Shown here piece by piece: positions 1-7,335 of a stretch of DNA of 64,000 nucleotides. This stretch comes from Aquamicrobium sp. LC103 (GTDB lineage Bacteria > Pseudomonadota > Alphaproteobacteria > Rhizobiales > Rhizobiaceae). Where the stretch lies: positions 186,001 to 250,000 of the forward strand of contig NZ_LBCQ02000004.1 in assembly GCF_001014615.2 (NCBI RefSeq), read 5' to 3'. The stretch's first letter is position 1. Every line of letters begins with the position of its first letter. A program made the translations under genes and the position numbers. The notes beneath the pieces are model-generated. The model did not search any database. It saw only the letters and a list, made by a program, of their open reading frames with translations, and was not told the origin of the DNA.

Positions 1-152
1 ACGCATCTTTTGGCCGCATTCCGGATACAAGAGCGCTGTCTGATGCTCTGCATGCCATTCCGGGCGTGGTCGAGCATGGTCTATTTCTGGGGATAGCGGA
101 CGCTGCGGTGGTGGCGGACGCGGACGGCGTCAAAACCTTGCACGCCGCGTGA
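1..152 (+). CDS. rpiA: Ribose-5-phosphate isomerase A, C-terminal end (partial)
   Basis: The reading frame enters from the left edge and ends with TGA at 150-152. The last ~49 residues include [15 protein letters not shown] followed by an alanine/valine-rich end, which matches the C-terminus of RpiA. RpiA interconverts ribose-5-phosphate and ribulose-5-phosphate in the non-oxidative pentose phosphate pathway, in the cytoplasm. The next gene on the same strand starts 24 bases later, so the two are probably cotranscribed. Only the C-terminus can be judged. Confidence 0.9.
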   Translation, partial: ASFGRIPDTRALSDALHAIPGVVEHGLFLGIADAAVVADADGVKTLHAA

Positions 153-175
153 CAAAACAGGGAGCTTTCACGATC

Positions 176-712
176 ATGATGCTGGTCAAATGCGCACGCC
201 GGGCCGCTATGGCAGCAGTGCTCTTGGCGATGGCCCAAACCGCCCATGCGCAAGAGATTTCGGACAGCCATCTCGCCGCGGCGCGAGCGGCCATCGATTC
301 GGTCGGCGCCACCGACGAGTTCGACCTTATCCTGCCGCGCGCCGCGCAGGCGCTGAAGGCGGAGCTGATACAAAAGAATCCGGACATGCAGTCGCTGATC
401 TCGTCCACCGTCGACGAGAAGACGCTGGAACTGGCGAAGCGCCGTTCCGACCTGGAGCGCGAGGCGGCTCTCGCCTATGCCAAGGTCTTCAACGAGCAGC
501 AGTTGAAGGAGATAGGCGAGTTCTACTCCTCCGACACCGGTCAGAAGCTGCTCGAAGACGGCCCGATCATCGCCCGCGAGGTCGGCCGCGCGGCCGAGAT
601 CTGGCAGCGCGGCGTTGCGCGCGACCTTGCCCAGCAGGTTGCCGAGGTGCTTTCCAAGGCTGCCCCGACGGCAAATCTTCCCGAAGGGCAGGGCACGACC
701 GCCAATCAGTGA
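176..712 (+). CDS. DUF2059 domain-containing periplasmic protein
   Basis: This 178-residue protein has a clear signal peptide: a basic start, an alanine/leucine-rich core and an AHA-Q cleavage site around residue 26. The mature part is helical and charged. It contains the FNEQQLKEIGEFYSSDTGQKLL stretch characteristic of DUF2059, a family of unknown function. I chose ATG 176 because AGGGA lies 12 bases upstream and the signal peptide begins there. A GTG at 149 that overlaps the rpiA stop codon is the alternative. The gene sits behind rpiA and ends before a strong terminator, so it is likely the last gene of that transcript. Its role is unknown. Confidence 0.8.
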   Translation: MMLVKCARRAAMAAVLLAMAQTAHAQEISDSHLAAARAAIDSVGATDEFDLILPRAAQALKAELIQKNPDMQSLISSTVDEKTLELAKRRSDLEREAALAYAKVFNEQQLKEIGEFYSSDTGQKLLEDGPIIAREVGRAAEIWQRGVARDLAQQVAEVLSKAAPTANLPEGQGTTANQ

Positions 713-747
713 TCCGCCTGGATCGACAGGTTCCGTTTCGAAGGATG

Positions 748-777
748 GCCCGGACACCCGTTCCGGGCTTTTCTTTT
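748..777 (+). terminator. Rho-independent terminator after the rpiA/DUF2059 transcript
   Basis: A 7-bp perfect stem (GCCCGGA / TCCGGGC) with a 7-base loop is followed by TTTTCTTTT. It lies 36 bases past the DUF2059 stop codon and separates that unit from gor. Confidence 0.8.
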
Positions 778-889
778 GCCCGCGCGATGCTTAGGTCTTT
801 GCCGGGCCACAACAGATTGGTGAGCATCGGAATAGCCGAAAATCGGATTCCACTTCGGCCCGATGCTACAGAAATTCCGGAGCAGGCGC

Positions 890-2281
890 ATGAGCGAGTT
901 CGACTACGACCTTTTCGTGATCGGGGGAGGGTCGGGCGGCGTGCGCGCCGGCCGGGTGTCGGCGGCGCTGGGCAAGAAGGTGGCGATCGCCGAGGAGTAT
1001 CGCTTCGGCGGCACCTGCGTCATCCGCGGCTGCGTGCCGAAGAAGCTCTATGTCTATGCCTCGCAGTTTCCCGAACATTTCGAGGATTCGGCGGGATATG
1101 GCTGGACGGTCGGCGAAACGTCCTTCGACTGGCGTACGCTCGTCGCCAACAAGGACCGCGAGATCGCACGGCTCGAAGGGCTCTACCGCAAGGGGCTGGA
1201 AAATGCCGGCGCCGAGATATTCGAGAGCCGCGCCGTGCTCGACGACCGGCACACGGTCCGCATCGTCTCCGAGAACCGCACCGTCACCGCGCGCCATATA
1301 CTGATCGCGACCGGCGGGCGTCCCAACATGCACGAGGCGCTGCCCGGCAACGAATATTGCATCTCCTCCAACGAAGCCTTCGACCTTCCCGAACTGCCGA
1401 AGTCGATCGTGATCGCCGGCGGCGGTTATATCGCCGTCGAGTTCGCCAACATCTTCCACGGGCTCGGCGTGGAGACGACGCTGATCTATCGCGGCAAGGA
1501 AATTCTCGGCCGCTTCGACATGGACATGCGGCGCGGCGTTCACAGGGAGATGGAGAGGAAGGGCATCCGCATTCTCTGCCACACGATCTCGAAGGGCATC
1601 GTCAAGCGGCCCGACGGGCGCCTGGAGGTGAGGCTGTCTGACGACGAAATCATCGTCGCGGACCAGATGATGCTGGCGATCGGGCGCTCGCCGAATACGG
1701 AAGGGCTGGGGCTGGAGGCCGCCGGCGTGGAGACCGGGCCGATCGGCGAGATCGTCGTCGACGAGCTATCGCGCACCAATGTCGACAACATCTACGCCAT
1801 CGGCGACGTGACCAACCGCGTGCAGCTCACGCCGGTCGCGATCCACGAGGCGATGTGCTTCGTCGACACCGTCTTCAGGGACAGGCCGACGCCGCCCGAT
1901 TTCGATGCGATCGCGACGGCGGTCTTCTCGCAGCCGGAGATCGGCACGGTCGGGCTTTCCGAGGACGAGGCGGCCAAACGTTTCGACGAGCTCGAAATCT
2001 ACCGCGCGGAGTTCCGGCCGATGCGGCACACGCTGTCCGGCCGGCAGGAACGCATGATCATGAAGCTGGTGGTGGACGCGACGACGCGCCGCGTGGTGGG
2101 CGCGCATGTGCTCGGCGTTGACGCGGGCGAGATGGCGCAGCTTCTGGGCATCGCGGTCAAGGCGCGGCTGACCAAGGAGGATTTCGACGGCACGATGGCG
2201 GTTCACCCGACGGCGGCGGAGGAACTGGTGACGATGTACCAGCCGAGCTACCGCCTGAGGAACGGCGAGCGCGTGGAATAG
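890..2281 (+). CDS. gor: Glutathione-disulfide reductase
   Basis: This 463-residue class I pyridine nucleotide-disulfide oxidoreductase reduces glutathione disulfide with NADPH in the cytoplasm. The N-terminal FAD-binding motif is GGGSGG (residues 12-17), and the redox-active cysteines are C43 and C48 in GGTCVIRGCVPKK. A second dinucleotide-binding GGGYIAVEFA motif lies near residue 180. The C-terminal dimerisation domain carries the catalytic HPTAAEE histidine. The length is normal for the family. ATG 890 is preferred over ATG 863 because GGAGCAGG precedes it and the FAD fold begins right after it. Related flavoproteins such as mycothione or trypanothione reductase are less likely given the CVIRGCVPKK motif. 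Confidence 0.93.
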   Translation: MSEFDYDLFVIGGGSGGVRAGRVSAALGKKVAIAEEYRFGGTCVIRGCVPKKLYVYASQFPEHFEDSAGYGWTVGETSFDWRTLVANKDREIARLEGLYRKGLENAGAEIFESRAVLDDRHTVRIVSENRTVTARHILIATGGRPNMHEALPGNEYCISSNEAFDLPELPKSIVIAGGGYIAVEFANIFHGLGVETTLIYRGKEILGRFDMDMRRGVHREMERKGIRILCHTISKGIVKRPDGRLEVRLSDDEIIVADQMMLAIGRSPNTEGLGLEAAGVETGPIGEIVVDELSRTNVDNIYAIGDVTNRVQLTPVAIHEAMCFVDTVFRDRPTPPDFDAIATAVFSQPEIGTVGLSEDEAAKRFDELEIYRAEFRPMRHTLSGRQERMIMKLVVDATTRRVVGAHVLGVDAGEMAQLLGIAVKARLTKEDFDGTMAVHPTAAEELVTMYQPSYRLRNGERVE

Positions 2282-2291
2282 CCGCCCGGCC

Positions 2292-2912
2292 TCAATTCCT
2301 GCCCGCGCGGTTGAACTCGGCGTCGAGGGTTTCCGGCCTCTGGACGACCGCGAACTCGATCGCGATGCCGTCCTCGAAATGGCGCACGACCTGACCGCGC
2401 ATCGTGCCGAGCGTCACCAGCACGCCGAGCGCCGGCTTGACGTCGATCTCGACGGCCGCGCCGGAAAGCGACAGATCGATTATGCGGCATTGATACTGGC
2501 GGCCGTCGGAAAGCACGAGCATGCTCATCGGGTTGCGCGGCGCCACGCGCTCGTGGCGGCGGTCCTCCGGAAGGTCGAGCTCGTGCTTGTTGGCAAGCCA
2601 GGTGAGCTGGGCGGCGAGCTTGTCGCGCTTGCGCTCGGACGCCACGATCGTCATGGCGAAGCCCCCGTCGAAGATGCGGGTCACCGCGCCCTCGATGCGG
2701 CCGATATGGTCGAGATAGGCGATGACGCGCTCGCCGATCTCGCCGCTGCGATCGGCGCGGAAGGCGACGTTGCCGGGCGACATGTCGATGACATGGCAGG
2801 GATATTCAGAGCGGTCCTCGAGCATGAAGCGTCCGTAGACCTTGACGCGGACGCGCTGAAAGTTCCGCCGTTCCGCCCTCGACGGCGCGATGTGTGTCGC
2901 CGCAATCCCCAT
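2292..2912 (-). CDS. Tandem PilZ-domain protein (putative c-di-GMP receptor)
   Basis: This 206-residue protein contains two PilZ-like domains. The first (about residues 15-95) has an RNFQR box and DMSPGN, a variant of the D-x-S-x-x-G motif. The second (about 115-195) has RRHER and a canonical DLSLSG. PilZ domains bind cyclic di-GMP through the RxxxR and DxSxxG motifs and control motility, adhesion or polysaccharide export. The degenerate first copy may be a dimer partner or signal-insensitive. It lies 110 bases downstream of the PAS_5 gene on the same strand. No secretion signal is seen. Confidence 0.85.
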   Translation of the reverse strand: MGIAATHIAPSRAERRNFQRVRVKVYGRFMLEDRSEYPCHVIDMSPGNVAFRADRSGEIGERVIAYLDHIGRIEGAVTRIFDGGFAMTIVASERKRDKLAAQLTWLANKHELDLPEDRRHERVAPRNPMSMLVLSDGRQYQCRIIDLSLSGAAVEIDVKPALGVLVTLGTMRGQVVRHFEDGIAIEFAVVQRPETLDAEFNRAGRN

Positions 2913-3022
2913 GCTATCGTCGCCCCGCCGATAAAATTGTTCCGCCACGCGGAATGGTCGCGCGGATCGTAGTGATTGCCGGTTAACAAGGGGTAAGCCG
3001 AGGGGGGAGAAGGGCCTTCGCG

Positions 3023-3664
3023 TTAACCTTCGCGACCGCCGTCGAAGACGATCAGGTGGCGGATGCGGCGTCCGCCTTCGCCGGGCGCGCCTCCGTCGCG
3101 CAGCATGGAACCGGCGCCGGGCGCGATCGAGGGAACCTTGATGGAGGCGCGGCTGCCGAGAAAGACCTGCTCGCGTTCGGGATCGACCACGCGCAACGTG
3201 TCGATGCGGTTTTCCACGATCGGATCGGCACCGAGCCAGAAGGGCTTGGAAGCCGGCGTTATCGCGCCGAGCAGGCGCGGGCTGCCGAGCCCGCCCTCGA
3301 GCGGCAGCAGGATCATCTCGAAGGAAAGCGTGTTGTCGCCGCGGCTGGCGCCGGCGAAGGTGACGACGACAACCGCCTTTTCCTGGAAAACGCTGAAGGC
3401 GAGCCGGGCGATCATGCGCTGGTCGCGCGTCGACCAGATCAGCGGGAAGGCGTAGCCCTTGAGCTCGCGCCCGTAGGTGGCGCACAGCCGGGTGCCGGCA
3501 AGCCGGAAGATCGCTTCGCCGCGTGTATCCTTTTCGAGGATGAAGGTGTCGGCCAGCAGCGATTTTATCTCCGCCGGCTCTATCTCGGTACGCCTCGGGG
3601 CGGGCCGTCCGTCCCGCAAGGTGTCCCAGTATCGGAACAAGGCGATCGATCCATCCTGATTCAT
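3023..3664 (-). CDS. PAS_5 family (PF07310-type) sensory protein
   Basis: This 213-residue soluble protein is close to the alphaproteobacterial PAS_5 family. It has a conserved N-terminal Y/W-D-x-L-R-x-G-R-P-A-P-x-R segment, FRLAGTRLCATYGRELKG in the PAS core, and an FEMILLPL strand. These proteins have no attached output domain, and their ligand is not established. ATG 3664 has AGGGAG 12 bases upstream; an in-frame ATG at 3703 would add 13 residues. The gene is followed on the same strand by the tandem-PilZ gene, so the pair may form one sensory unit. That coupling is inferred from position only. Confidence 0.75.
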   Translation of the reverse strand: MNQDGSIALFRYWDTLRDGRPAPRRTEIEPAEIKSLLADTFILEKDTRGEAIFRLAGTRLCATYGRELKGYAFPLIWSTRDQRMIARLAFSVFQEKAVVVVTFAGASRGDNTLSFEMILLPLEGGLGSPRLLGAITPASKPFWLGADPIVENRIDTLRVVDPEREQVFLGSRASIKVPSIAPGAGSMLRDGGAPGEGGRRIRHLIVFDGGREG

Positions 3665-3930
3665 GTTTTGGCGCGGCTCCCTAGACCTTTGCGGATGTGC
3701 CATCGGTGAACAGAATCGAAGCCCTCCGACGGTCTACATGCCCGGCCAAGCAGGTTGTGTGCCAGTCCCGTGCGCCGTTGTTAACGGTTCTGAGGGTCGT
3801 TAAGGTTAACAAATGGTTTCGATTGCGGGCCGGCGGGCGCCGTGGCAATCAAGGGCTCTACTCCATGAGGACAGCGCTTCAGCACGGGCGTTCAGTCAAA
3901 AAGCTTCAGGGGACGAGCAGGGGGCTCGGC

Positions 3931-3968
3931 AGGCCGTTCAGGGGATACCCTGGGCGGCCTTTCTATTT
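3931..3968 (+). terminator. Orphan plus-strand terminator in a 365-base gene-free gap
   Basis: The hairpin pairs AGGCCG..CAGGG with CCCTG..CGGCCT (3931-3960) and is followed by TTCTATTT. No plus-strand gene lies upstream, because the nearest upstream gene (PAS_5) runs the other way. It therefore ends either a small RNA transcribed from about 3750-3850 or the leader of the rhomboid gene that begins at 4030. The rest of the 3665-4029 gap holds no convincing ORF and shows two GTTAAC repeats near 3780 and 3805. Confidence 0.55.
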
Positions 3969-4029
3969 GGCGACCGTTCTGATACCCGCGTGGGACGATC
4001 CCAACTGACGAACGACGATCGGACGGAAG

Positions 4030-4791
4030 ATGAGCGAAGCTGGCCCGGACGGCCGACCCGAAGGGATTGACCAGGCCGAAGAGGCGAGGGGCCGCGAGCC
4101 GATCTTCAACATGCCCGCCGTGGTCGTTTGGCTGATCGCGGCCTGCGTCGGCGTCCACCTGGCCCGCCTCTATCTGCTCGACCAAGCGCAGGATCTGCAG
4201 CTCATTTTGCGTCTCGCCTTCATCCCGGAACGTTATTCCGGACGTTATCTCATTGATATATGGGCGTTTGTGAGCCCTTTCAGCTATGCCTTCCTGCATG
4301 GCGGCTTCGCCCATCTCGCCGTCAACGTGATCTGGCTCGCCGCGTTCGGCTCGCCGCTTGCGAACCGCATCGGCGCGGGCCGCTTCCTATTGTTCTGGGC
4401 GTTCACGTCGCTGGCGGCCGTCGGCCTGCACTACGTGCTCCACCCGCTCGATCAGGCGCCGCTGGTCGGGGCCTCGGGCGCGATTTCGGGGATGATGGGC
4501 GCGGCGGCGCGGTTCGGATTCCGCATCGACCGCAGCAAAGGCAAGGGCGCGTTCGCGGGAAGGATCCTTTCGATCCCGGAGGTCTTCAGCTCGCGCATGG
4601 CGCTGACCTTTCTCGCGGTGTGGATGGCGGTCAACCTGCTCGCGGGCTTCGGCTTCGGAACTCCCGGTGGCGACGCGCGGATCGCCTGGGAAGCCCATAT
4701 AGGCGGCTTCCTCGCGGGCTTCCTCGCCGTGAGGCTGTTCGACCGCAAGGCGGGCATGTCCGAACCGCCAACGAGGGGCGGAAGCGTCTAG
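4030..4791 (+). CDS. Rhomboid family intramembrane serine protease
   Basis: This 253-residue integral membrane protease has about six predicted membrane segments after a hydrophilic N-terminus of ~28 residues. The catalytic serine is in GASGAISG (S149) and the catalytic histidine in EAHIGGFLAG (H223). The oxyanion-side H-G-G-F-x-H-L-x-x-N element is also present (HGGFAHLAVN, about 90-99). Rhomboids cleave single-pass membrane proteins inside the bilayer. The gene converges with ridA, 9 bases between stop codons. The substrate cannot be guessed. Confidence 0.92.
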   Translation: MSEAGPDGRPEGIDQAEEARGREPIFNMPAVVVWLIAACVGVHLARLYLLDQAQDLQLILRLAFIPERYSGRYLIDIWAFVSPFSYAFLHGGFAHLAVNVIWLAAFGSPLANRIGAGRFLLFWAFTSLAAVGLHYVLHPLDQAPLVGASGAISGMMGAAARFGFRIDRSKGKGAFAGRILSIPEVFSSRMALTFLAVWMAVNLLAGFGFGTPGGDARIAWEAHIGGFLAGFLAVRLFDRKAGMSEPPTRGGSV

Positions 4792-4800
4792 ATCGCGGCC

Positions 4801-5196
4801 TCAGGCTCCGCCGCGACGCCTGCAGATCACGCGGATTTCCGCCAGGGTCCCTTCGGTTATCAGCTCCGTTATCCCGATTGCCGACCACGCGGGATAGGGC
4901 GGTTTGACGAACTCGTCCTTCACCTTGACGAACGCGTCGAGATGCTGTCGCAATCCCACGTGGTAGGTCGTCATCTCGACCACGTCCTCAAATCCAAGCT
5001 TCGCAGCCTCAAGCGTTTCGCCGAGAAACCGAAATGCGTCCCGAAACTGCGCCTCCGGATTCTCCGCCACGGAGCCGTCGGCGCGGCATCCCGTAATCCC
5101 GGAAAAGAACACGAACTCGCCAGCGTCGAGCGCCGGGGAAAGATGCCATTCATCGCGAAAGTGCTCGAAGTAGGGAGCTGAATAGGTCTTGCGCAT
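4801..5196 (-). CDS. RidA family (reactive enamine/imine deaminase) protein
   Basis: This 131-residue member of the YjgF/YER057c/UK114 family contains FFSGITGC early on and the late segment AWSAIGITELITEGTLAEIRV. Canonical RidA hydrolyses reactive 2-aminoacrylate, but many subfamilies have unknown activity. The canonical substrate-contacting arginine position (usually R-x-x-V/I near the C-terminus) appears as AEIRVICRR. ATG 5196 is fixed by an almost perfect Shine-Dalgarno sequence (AAGGAGGTGA, 4 bases away). A GT32 gene lies upstream on the same strand, 116 bases away. Confidence 0.85.
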   Translation of the reverse strand: MRKTYSAPYFEHFRDEWHLSPALDAGEFVFFSGITGCRADGSVAENPEAQFRDAFRFLGETLEAAKLGFEDVVEMTTYHVGLRQHLDAFVKVKDEFVKPPYPAWSAIGITELITEGTLAEIRVICRRRGGA

Positions 5197-5312
5197 GACT
5201 TCACCTCCTTGTCCAAGCATAGTTGCCGACGCGCGCATCCGCGACCCGATTCTTGCGACGCTGGGAGCGGGACGGCCGCTCCCGTTCCCGGCGTTCTCCC
5301 AGGTTCGTGCCA

Positions 5313-6146
5313 TCATCCCCGATTGGACTGACGCGCGGGGCCGACCGCCGGCACGTTCACGCGCCTGGCGAGCAGCAAATGGAAGCGCGGAGACAGCCTT
5401 TTGCTGAAGACGAGCCGCTCCCTGTCTCCGACGAGATTGTCGAAGGAGGTCTCGCGCTTCTTCTTCACCAGGCTGAGCCGGTGGCCGAAGAGGCTGATCG
5501 TGAGCTTTCGCGAGTAGTTGCCGATCCACGAACCGTTGAAATGGTGGATGGCGAAATTTTCCCTGCCGTCCTCGGGGGTGCAGAAGAAGAAGCTCGGGAA
5601 CACCGTGCAGCCTTCAGCCAATGTCAGCGTGGACGAGCCGTGGAAGGGCGGGGTGACGCCGAAGCGCGATTGGAAATGCCTGGTGATGGCGTCCGTGTTG
5701 GGGGAAAGGTCGTATTTTCCGTTCGCCTTGAGGAAGCTGCGGCCATCATAGGCGGCGAGCAGTTCCTCGACGATCCCGTTTCCCGGTTCCGCCGCCATCA
5801 GCGCGGTTATCGGGGCGAATTTCCCCTGGTAGTTCTCGAAGCCGGTGACGAAGCGATGGCCGCGGAACCGCTCCAGATCGCCCGTGACCTCGAGGTCGCT
5901 GTCGAAATAGAACCCGCCGTACCGGCTGAGCGTGTAGAGGCGGATATAGTCGGAGACGAAGGCCCATTTGCCGGCGGCGAAGGCTTCGCGGGCGTAGCGA
6001 TTGTCGAGCTCCGCGAAACGCTCATTGTTCCATTCGACGATCTCGTAGCCGGGAAGATGGCGGCGCCAGCTCTCGATGCACCTTTCCACGAGTTCGGATT
6101 TCGGGCTGGTTCCAACCCACACATAGTGGATGATCTTCGGTATCAT
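5313..6146 (-). CDS. GT32-type glycosyltransferase (sugar-binding DXD domain)
   Basis: This 277-residue protein begins with IPKIIHYVWVG, the hallmark of the OCH1/capsular-type GT32 family. The DXD metal/nucleotide-sugar motif is in YFDSDLEV (residues 82-84), and SDYIRLYTLSRYGGFYFDSD is the conserved core. It probably transfers a sugar from a nucleotide donor onto a surface glycan or lipid. The start codon is chosen because the family always starts near this motif; no good ribosome-binding site is seen. It stands alone among housekeeping genes. The acceptor is unknown. Confidence 0.85.
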   Translation of the reverse strand: MIPKIIHYVWVGTSPKSELVERCIESWRRHLPGYEIVEWNNERFAELDNRYAREAFAAGKWAFVSDYIRLYTLSRYGGFYFDSDLEVTGDLERFRGHRFVTGFENYQGKFAPITALMAAEPGNGIVEELLAAYDGRSFLKANGKYDLSPNTDAITRHFQSRFGVTPPFHGSSTLTLAEGCTVFPSFFFCTPEDGRENFAIHHFNGSWIGNYSRKLTISLFGHRLSLVKKKRETSFDNLVGDRERLVFSKRLSPRFHLLLARRVNVPAVGPARQSNRG

Positions 6147-6309
6147 GTAGAAAGGCCGGCGCGAGACAATATTCGCCCCTCTTAGTCGCTTTGCCGCAAA
6201 GAACAAGGGGCCTTGAAAAGCCGCGACACACGTCGCACCATACAAAAGGCGGGAGGTTCGTCCTTGGACGGACGAGAAGCTTTGTGGCATCAGCCGAGAG
6301 GAGCGCGCT

Positions 6310-6741
6310 ATGACTGTCAGGGCAATTCTGGATGAAAAAGGTCACGATGTGGTGACGCTCGATCCCAGCGCCACTGTCGAGGAGGCCGCGCGGCTGCTCC
6401 GGGAAAAGCGCATCGGCGCGGTCATCGTCACGAAGGGAGACAAGCGCATACTCGGAATCCTCTCCGAGCGCGATATCGTGCGCGCGATCGGCGAGGCGGG
6501 CGCGGAGGCGCTGCAACTGACCGTCGACAAGGTGATGACCGCCAAGGTCAACACCTGCAGGGAAAGCCACACGGTCAACGAGGTGATGGAGATCATGACC
6601 CGCGGCCGTTTCCGCCATCTTCCGGTCGAGAAGGACGGCAGCCTCTACGGGATCGTGTCGATCGGCGACGTGGTGAAGCGGCGCATCGAGGATGTCGAGC
6701 GCGAGGCGCAGGAGATCCGCACCTATATCGCCACCGCCTGA
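6310..6741 (+). CDS. Tandem CBS-domain protein
   Basis: This 143-residue protein consists of a Bateman pair of CBS domains, at about residues 5-65 (ILGILSERDIVRAI) and 75-130 (LYGIVSIGDVVKRRIED). Free-standing CBS pairs bind adenine nucleotides and act as energy sensors on partner proteins. A GAGAGGAG ribosome-binding site precedes ATG 6310. The gene is divergent from the GT32 gene and convergent with yjhX. No fused effector domain is present, so its partner is unknown. Confidence 0.9.
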   Translation: MTVRAILDEKGHDVVTLDPSATVEEAARLLREKRIGAVIVTKGDKRILGILSERDIVRAIGEAGAEALQLTVDKVMTAKVNTCRESHTVNEVMEIMTRGRFRHLPVEKDGSLYGIVSIGDVVKRRIEDVEREAQEIRTYIATA

Positions 6742-6748
6742 GGCGGGA

Positions 6749-6780
6749 AGGCCCGCCGATGCGGGCGCACCGGCGGGCCT
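6749..6780. terminator. Stem-loop between convergent CBS and yjhX genes
   Basis: A perfect 10-bp inverted repeat (AGGCCCGCCG / CGGCGGGCCT) with a 12-base loop lies 8 bases after the CBS stop codon and 12 bases before the yjhX stop codon. Neither side carries a strong T-run, so it may be a weak bidirectional terminator. Confidence 0.5.
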
Positions 6781-6791
6781 GGTTCGAGGCG

Positions 6792-7049
6792 TCAGCGGTT
6801 GTCGGGCCGCGCCCGCACCAGTTCCAGCCCCCGGCGGGTGATGCGATAGGGCCCGCCGGCGGCCGAGGCGACCGCCTTCTTGCGTTTCAGCTTCCTTAAG
6901 AGTTCGAGGTCGAAGCCGGCGAAGCGCCAGCCATCCCTCGTGTGACAGTGGGCGGTGTCGACCCGCCCCTCGTCGTTCTTTTCGAGCTCGATCCATCCGC
7001 CCTGCGCGAGCAGGTGCAGAATGCGCTGTTCCGCGCGTGAAATATCCAT
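6792..7049 (-). CDS. yjhX: YjhX family (UPF0386) putative toxin
   Basis: This 85-residue protein starts MDISRAEQRILHLLAQGG, contains CHTRDGW, and ends RKLKRKKAVxS...PYRITRRGLELVR. It aligns end to end from memory with E. coli YjhX, reported as the toxin of the YjhX-YjhQ pair. YjhQ is a GNAT acetyltransferase. No GNAT gene is adjacent here; two lie 1.8-2.8 kb away beyond gatB on the other strand. It may therefore be an orphan with a domesticated function. The ribosome-binding site is weak, and a terminator-like hairpin lies 41 bases upstream. Confidence 0.85.
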   Translation of the reverse strand: MDISRAEQRILHLLAQGGWIELEKNDEGRVDTAHCHTRDGWRFAGFDLELLRKLKRKKAVASAAGGPYRITRRGLELVRARPDNR

Positions 7050-7089
7050 TTTGTCCGTAGTCCCGGAAACCCGGCCCGAAGGGCCAACG

Positions 7090-7118
7090 AAAAACGCCGC
7101 GGCCGTGATACGGCGCGG
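7090..7118 (-). terminator. Minus-strand terminator or attenuator upstream of yjhX
   Basis: Read on the minus strand, a 9-bp stem with one bulged C (CCGCG-CCGT / ACGG-C-CGCGG) and a 3-base loop is followed by CGTTTTTCG. It lies 41 bases before the yjhX start codon. It could end an independent small transcript or regulate read-through into yjhX. Confidence 0.5.
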
Positions 7119-7162
7119 TTGTTCAGTGGTTTCACGCCCTGCCTTCGGTGAAGGTCAGGGCC

Positions 7163-7189
7163 TCAGCGGGACTCAGACTGGTTGGACAT
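7163..7189 (-). CDS. Possible 8-residue leader peptide upstream of yjhX
   Basis: On the minus strand an AAGGGAG ribosome-binding site stands 4 bases before ATG 7189, which opens the frame MSNQSESR-stop. The site lies in a small hairpin (GCTCC / GGAGC, about 7192-7209). Its stop codon is 45 bases before the terminator at 7090-7118. The spacing resembles a leader-peptide attenuator, but the peptide has no obvious regulatory codon run. This is speculative. Confidence 0.25.
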   Translation of the reverse strand: MSNQSESR

Positions 7190-7335
7190 AAAAGCTCCCT
7201 TGGAAGGAGCCGCTCATATAGCCGCGCGTGGCCGGAAAATCCAGAGGCGACCGCCTGTCGTCTTGCCAGCGTTCGACAATTGGACTAGCGACAGACCCAG
7301 CAAAGCCCACACATCTGACCAGCGACCGGATTTCC

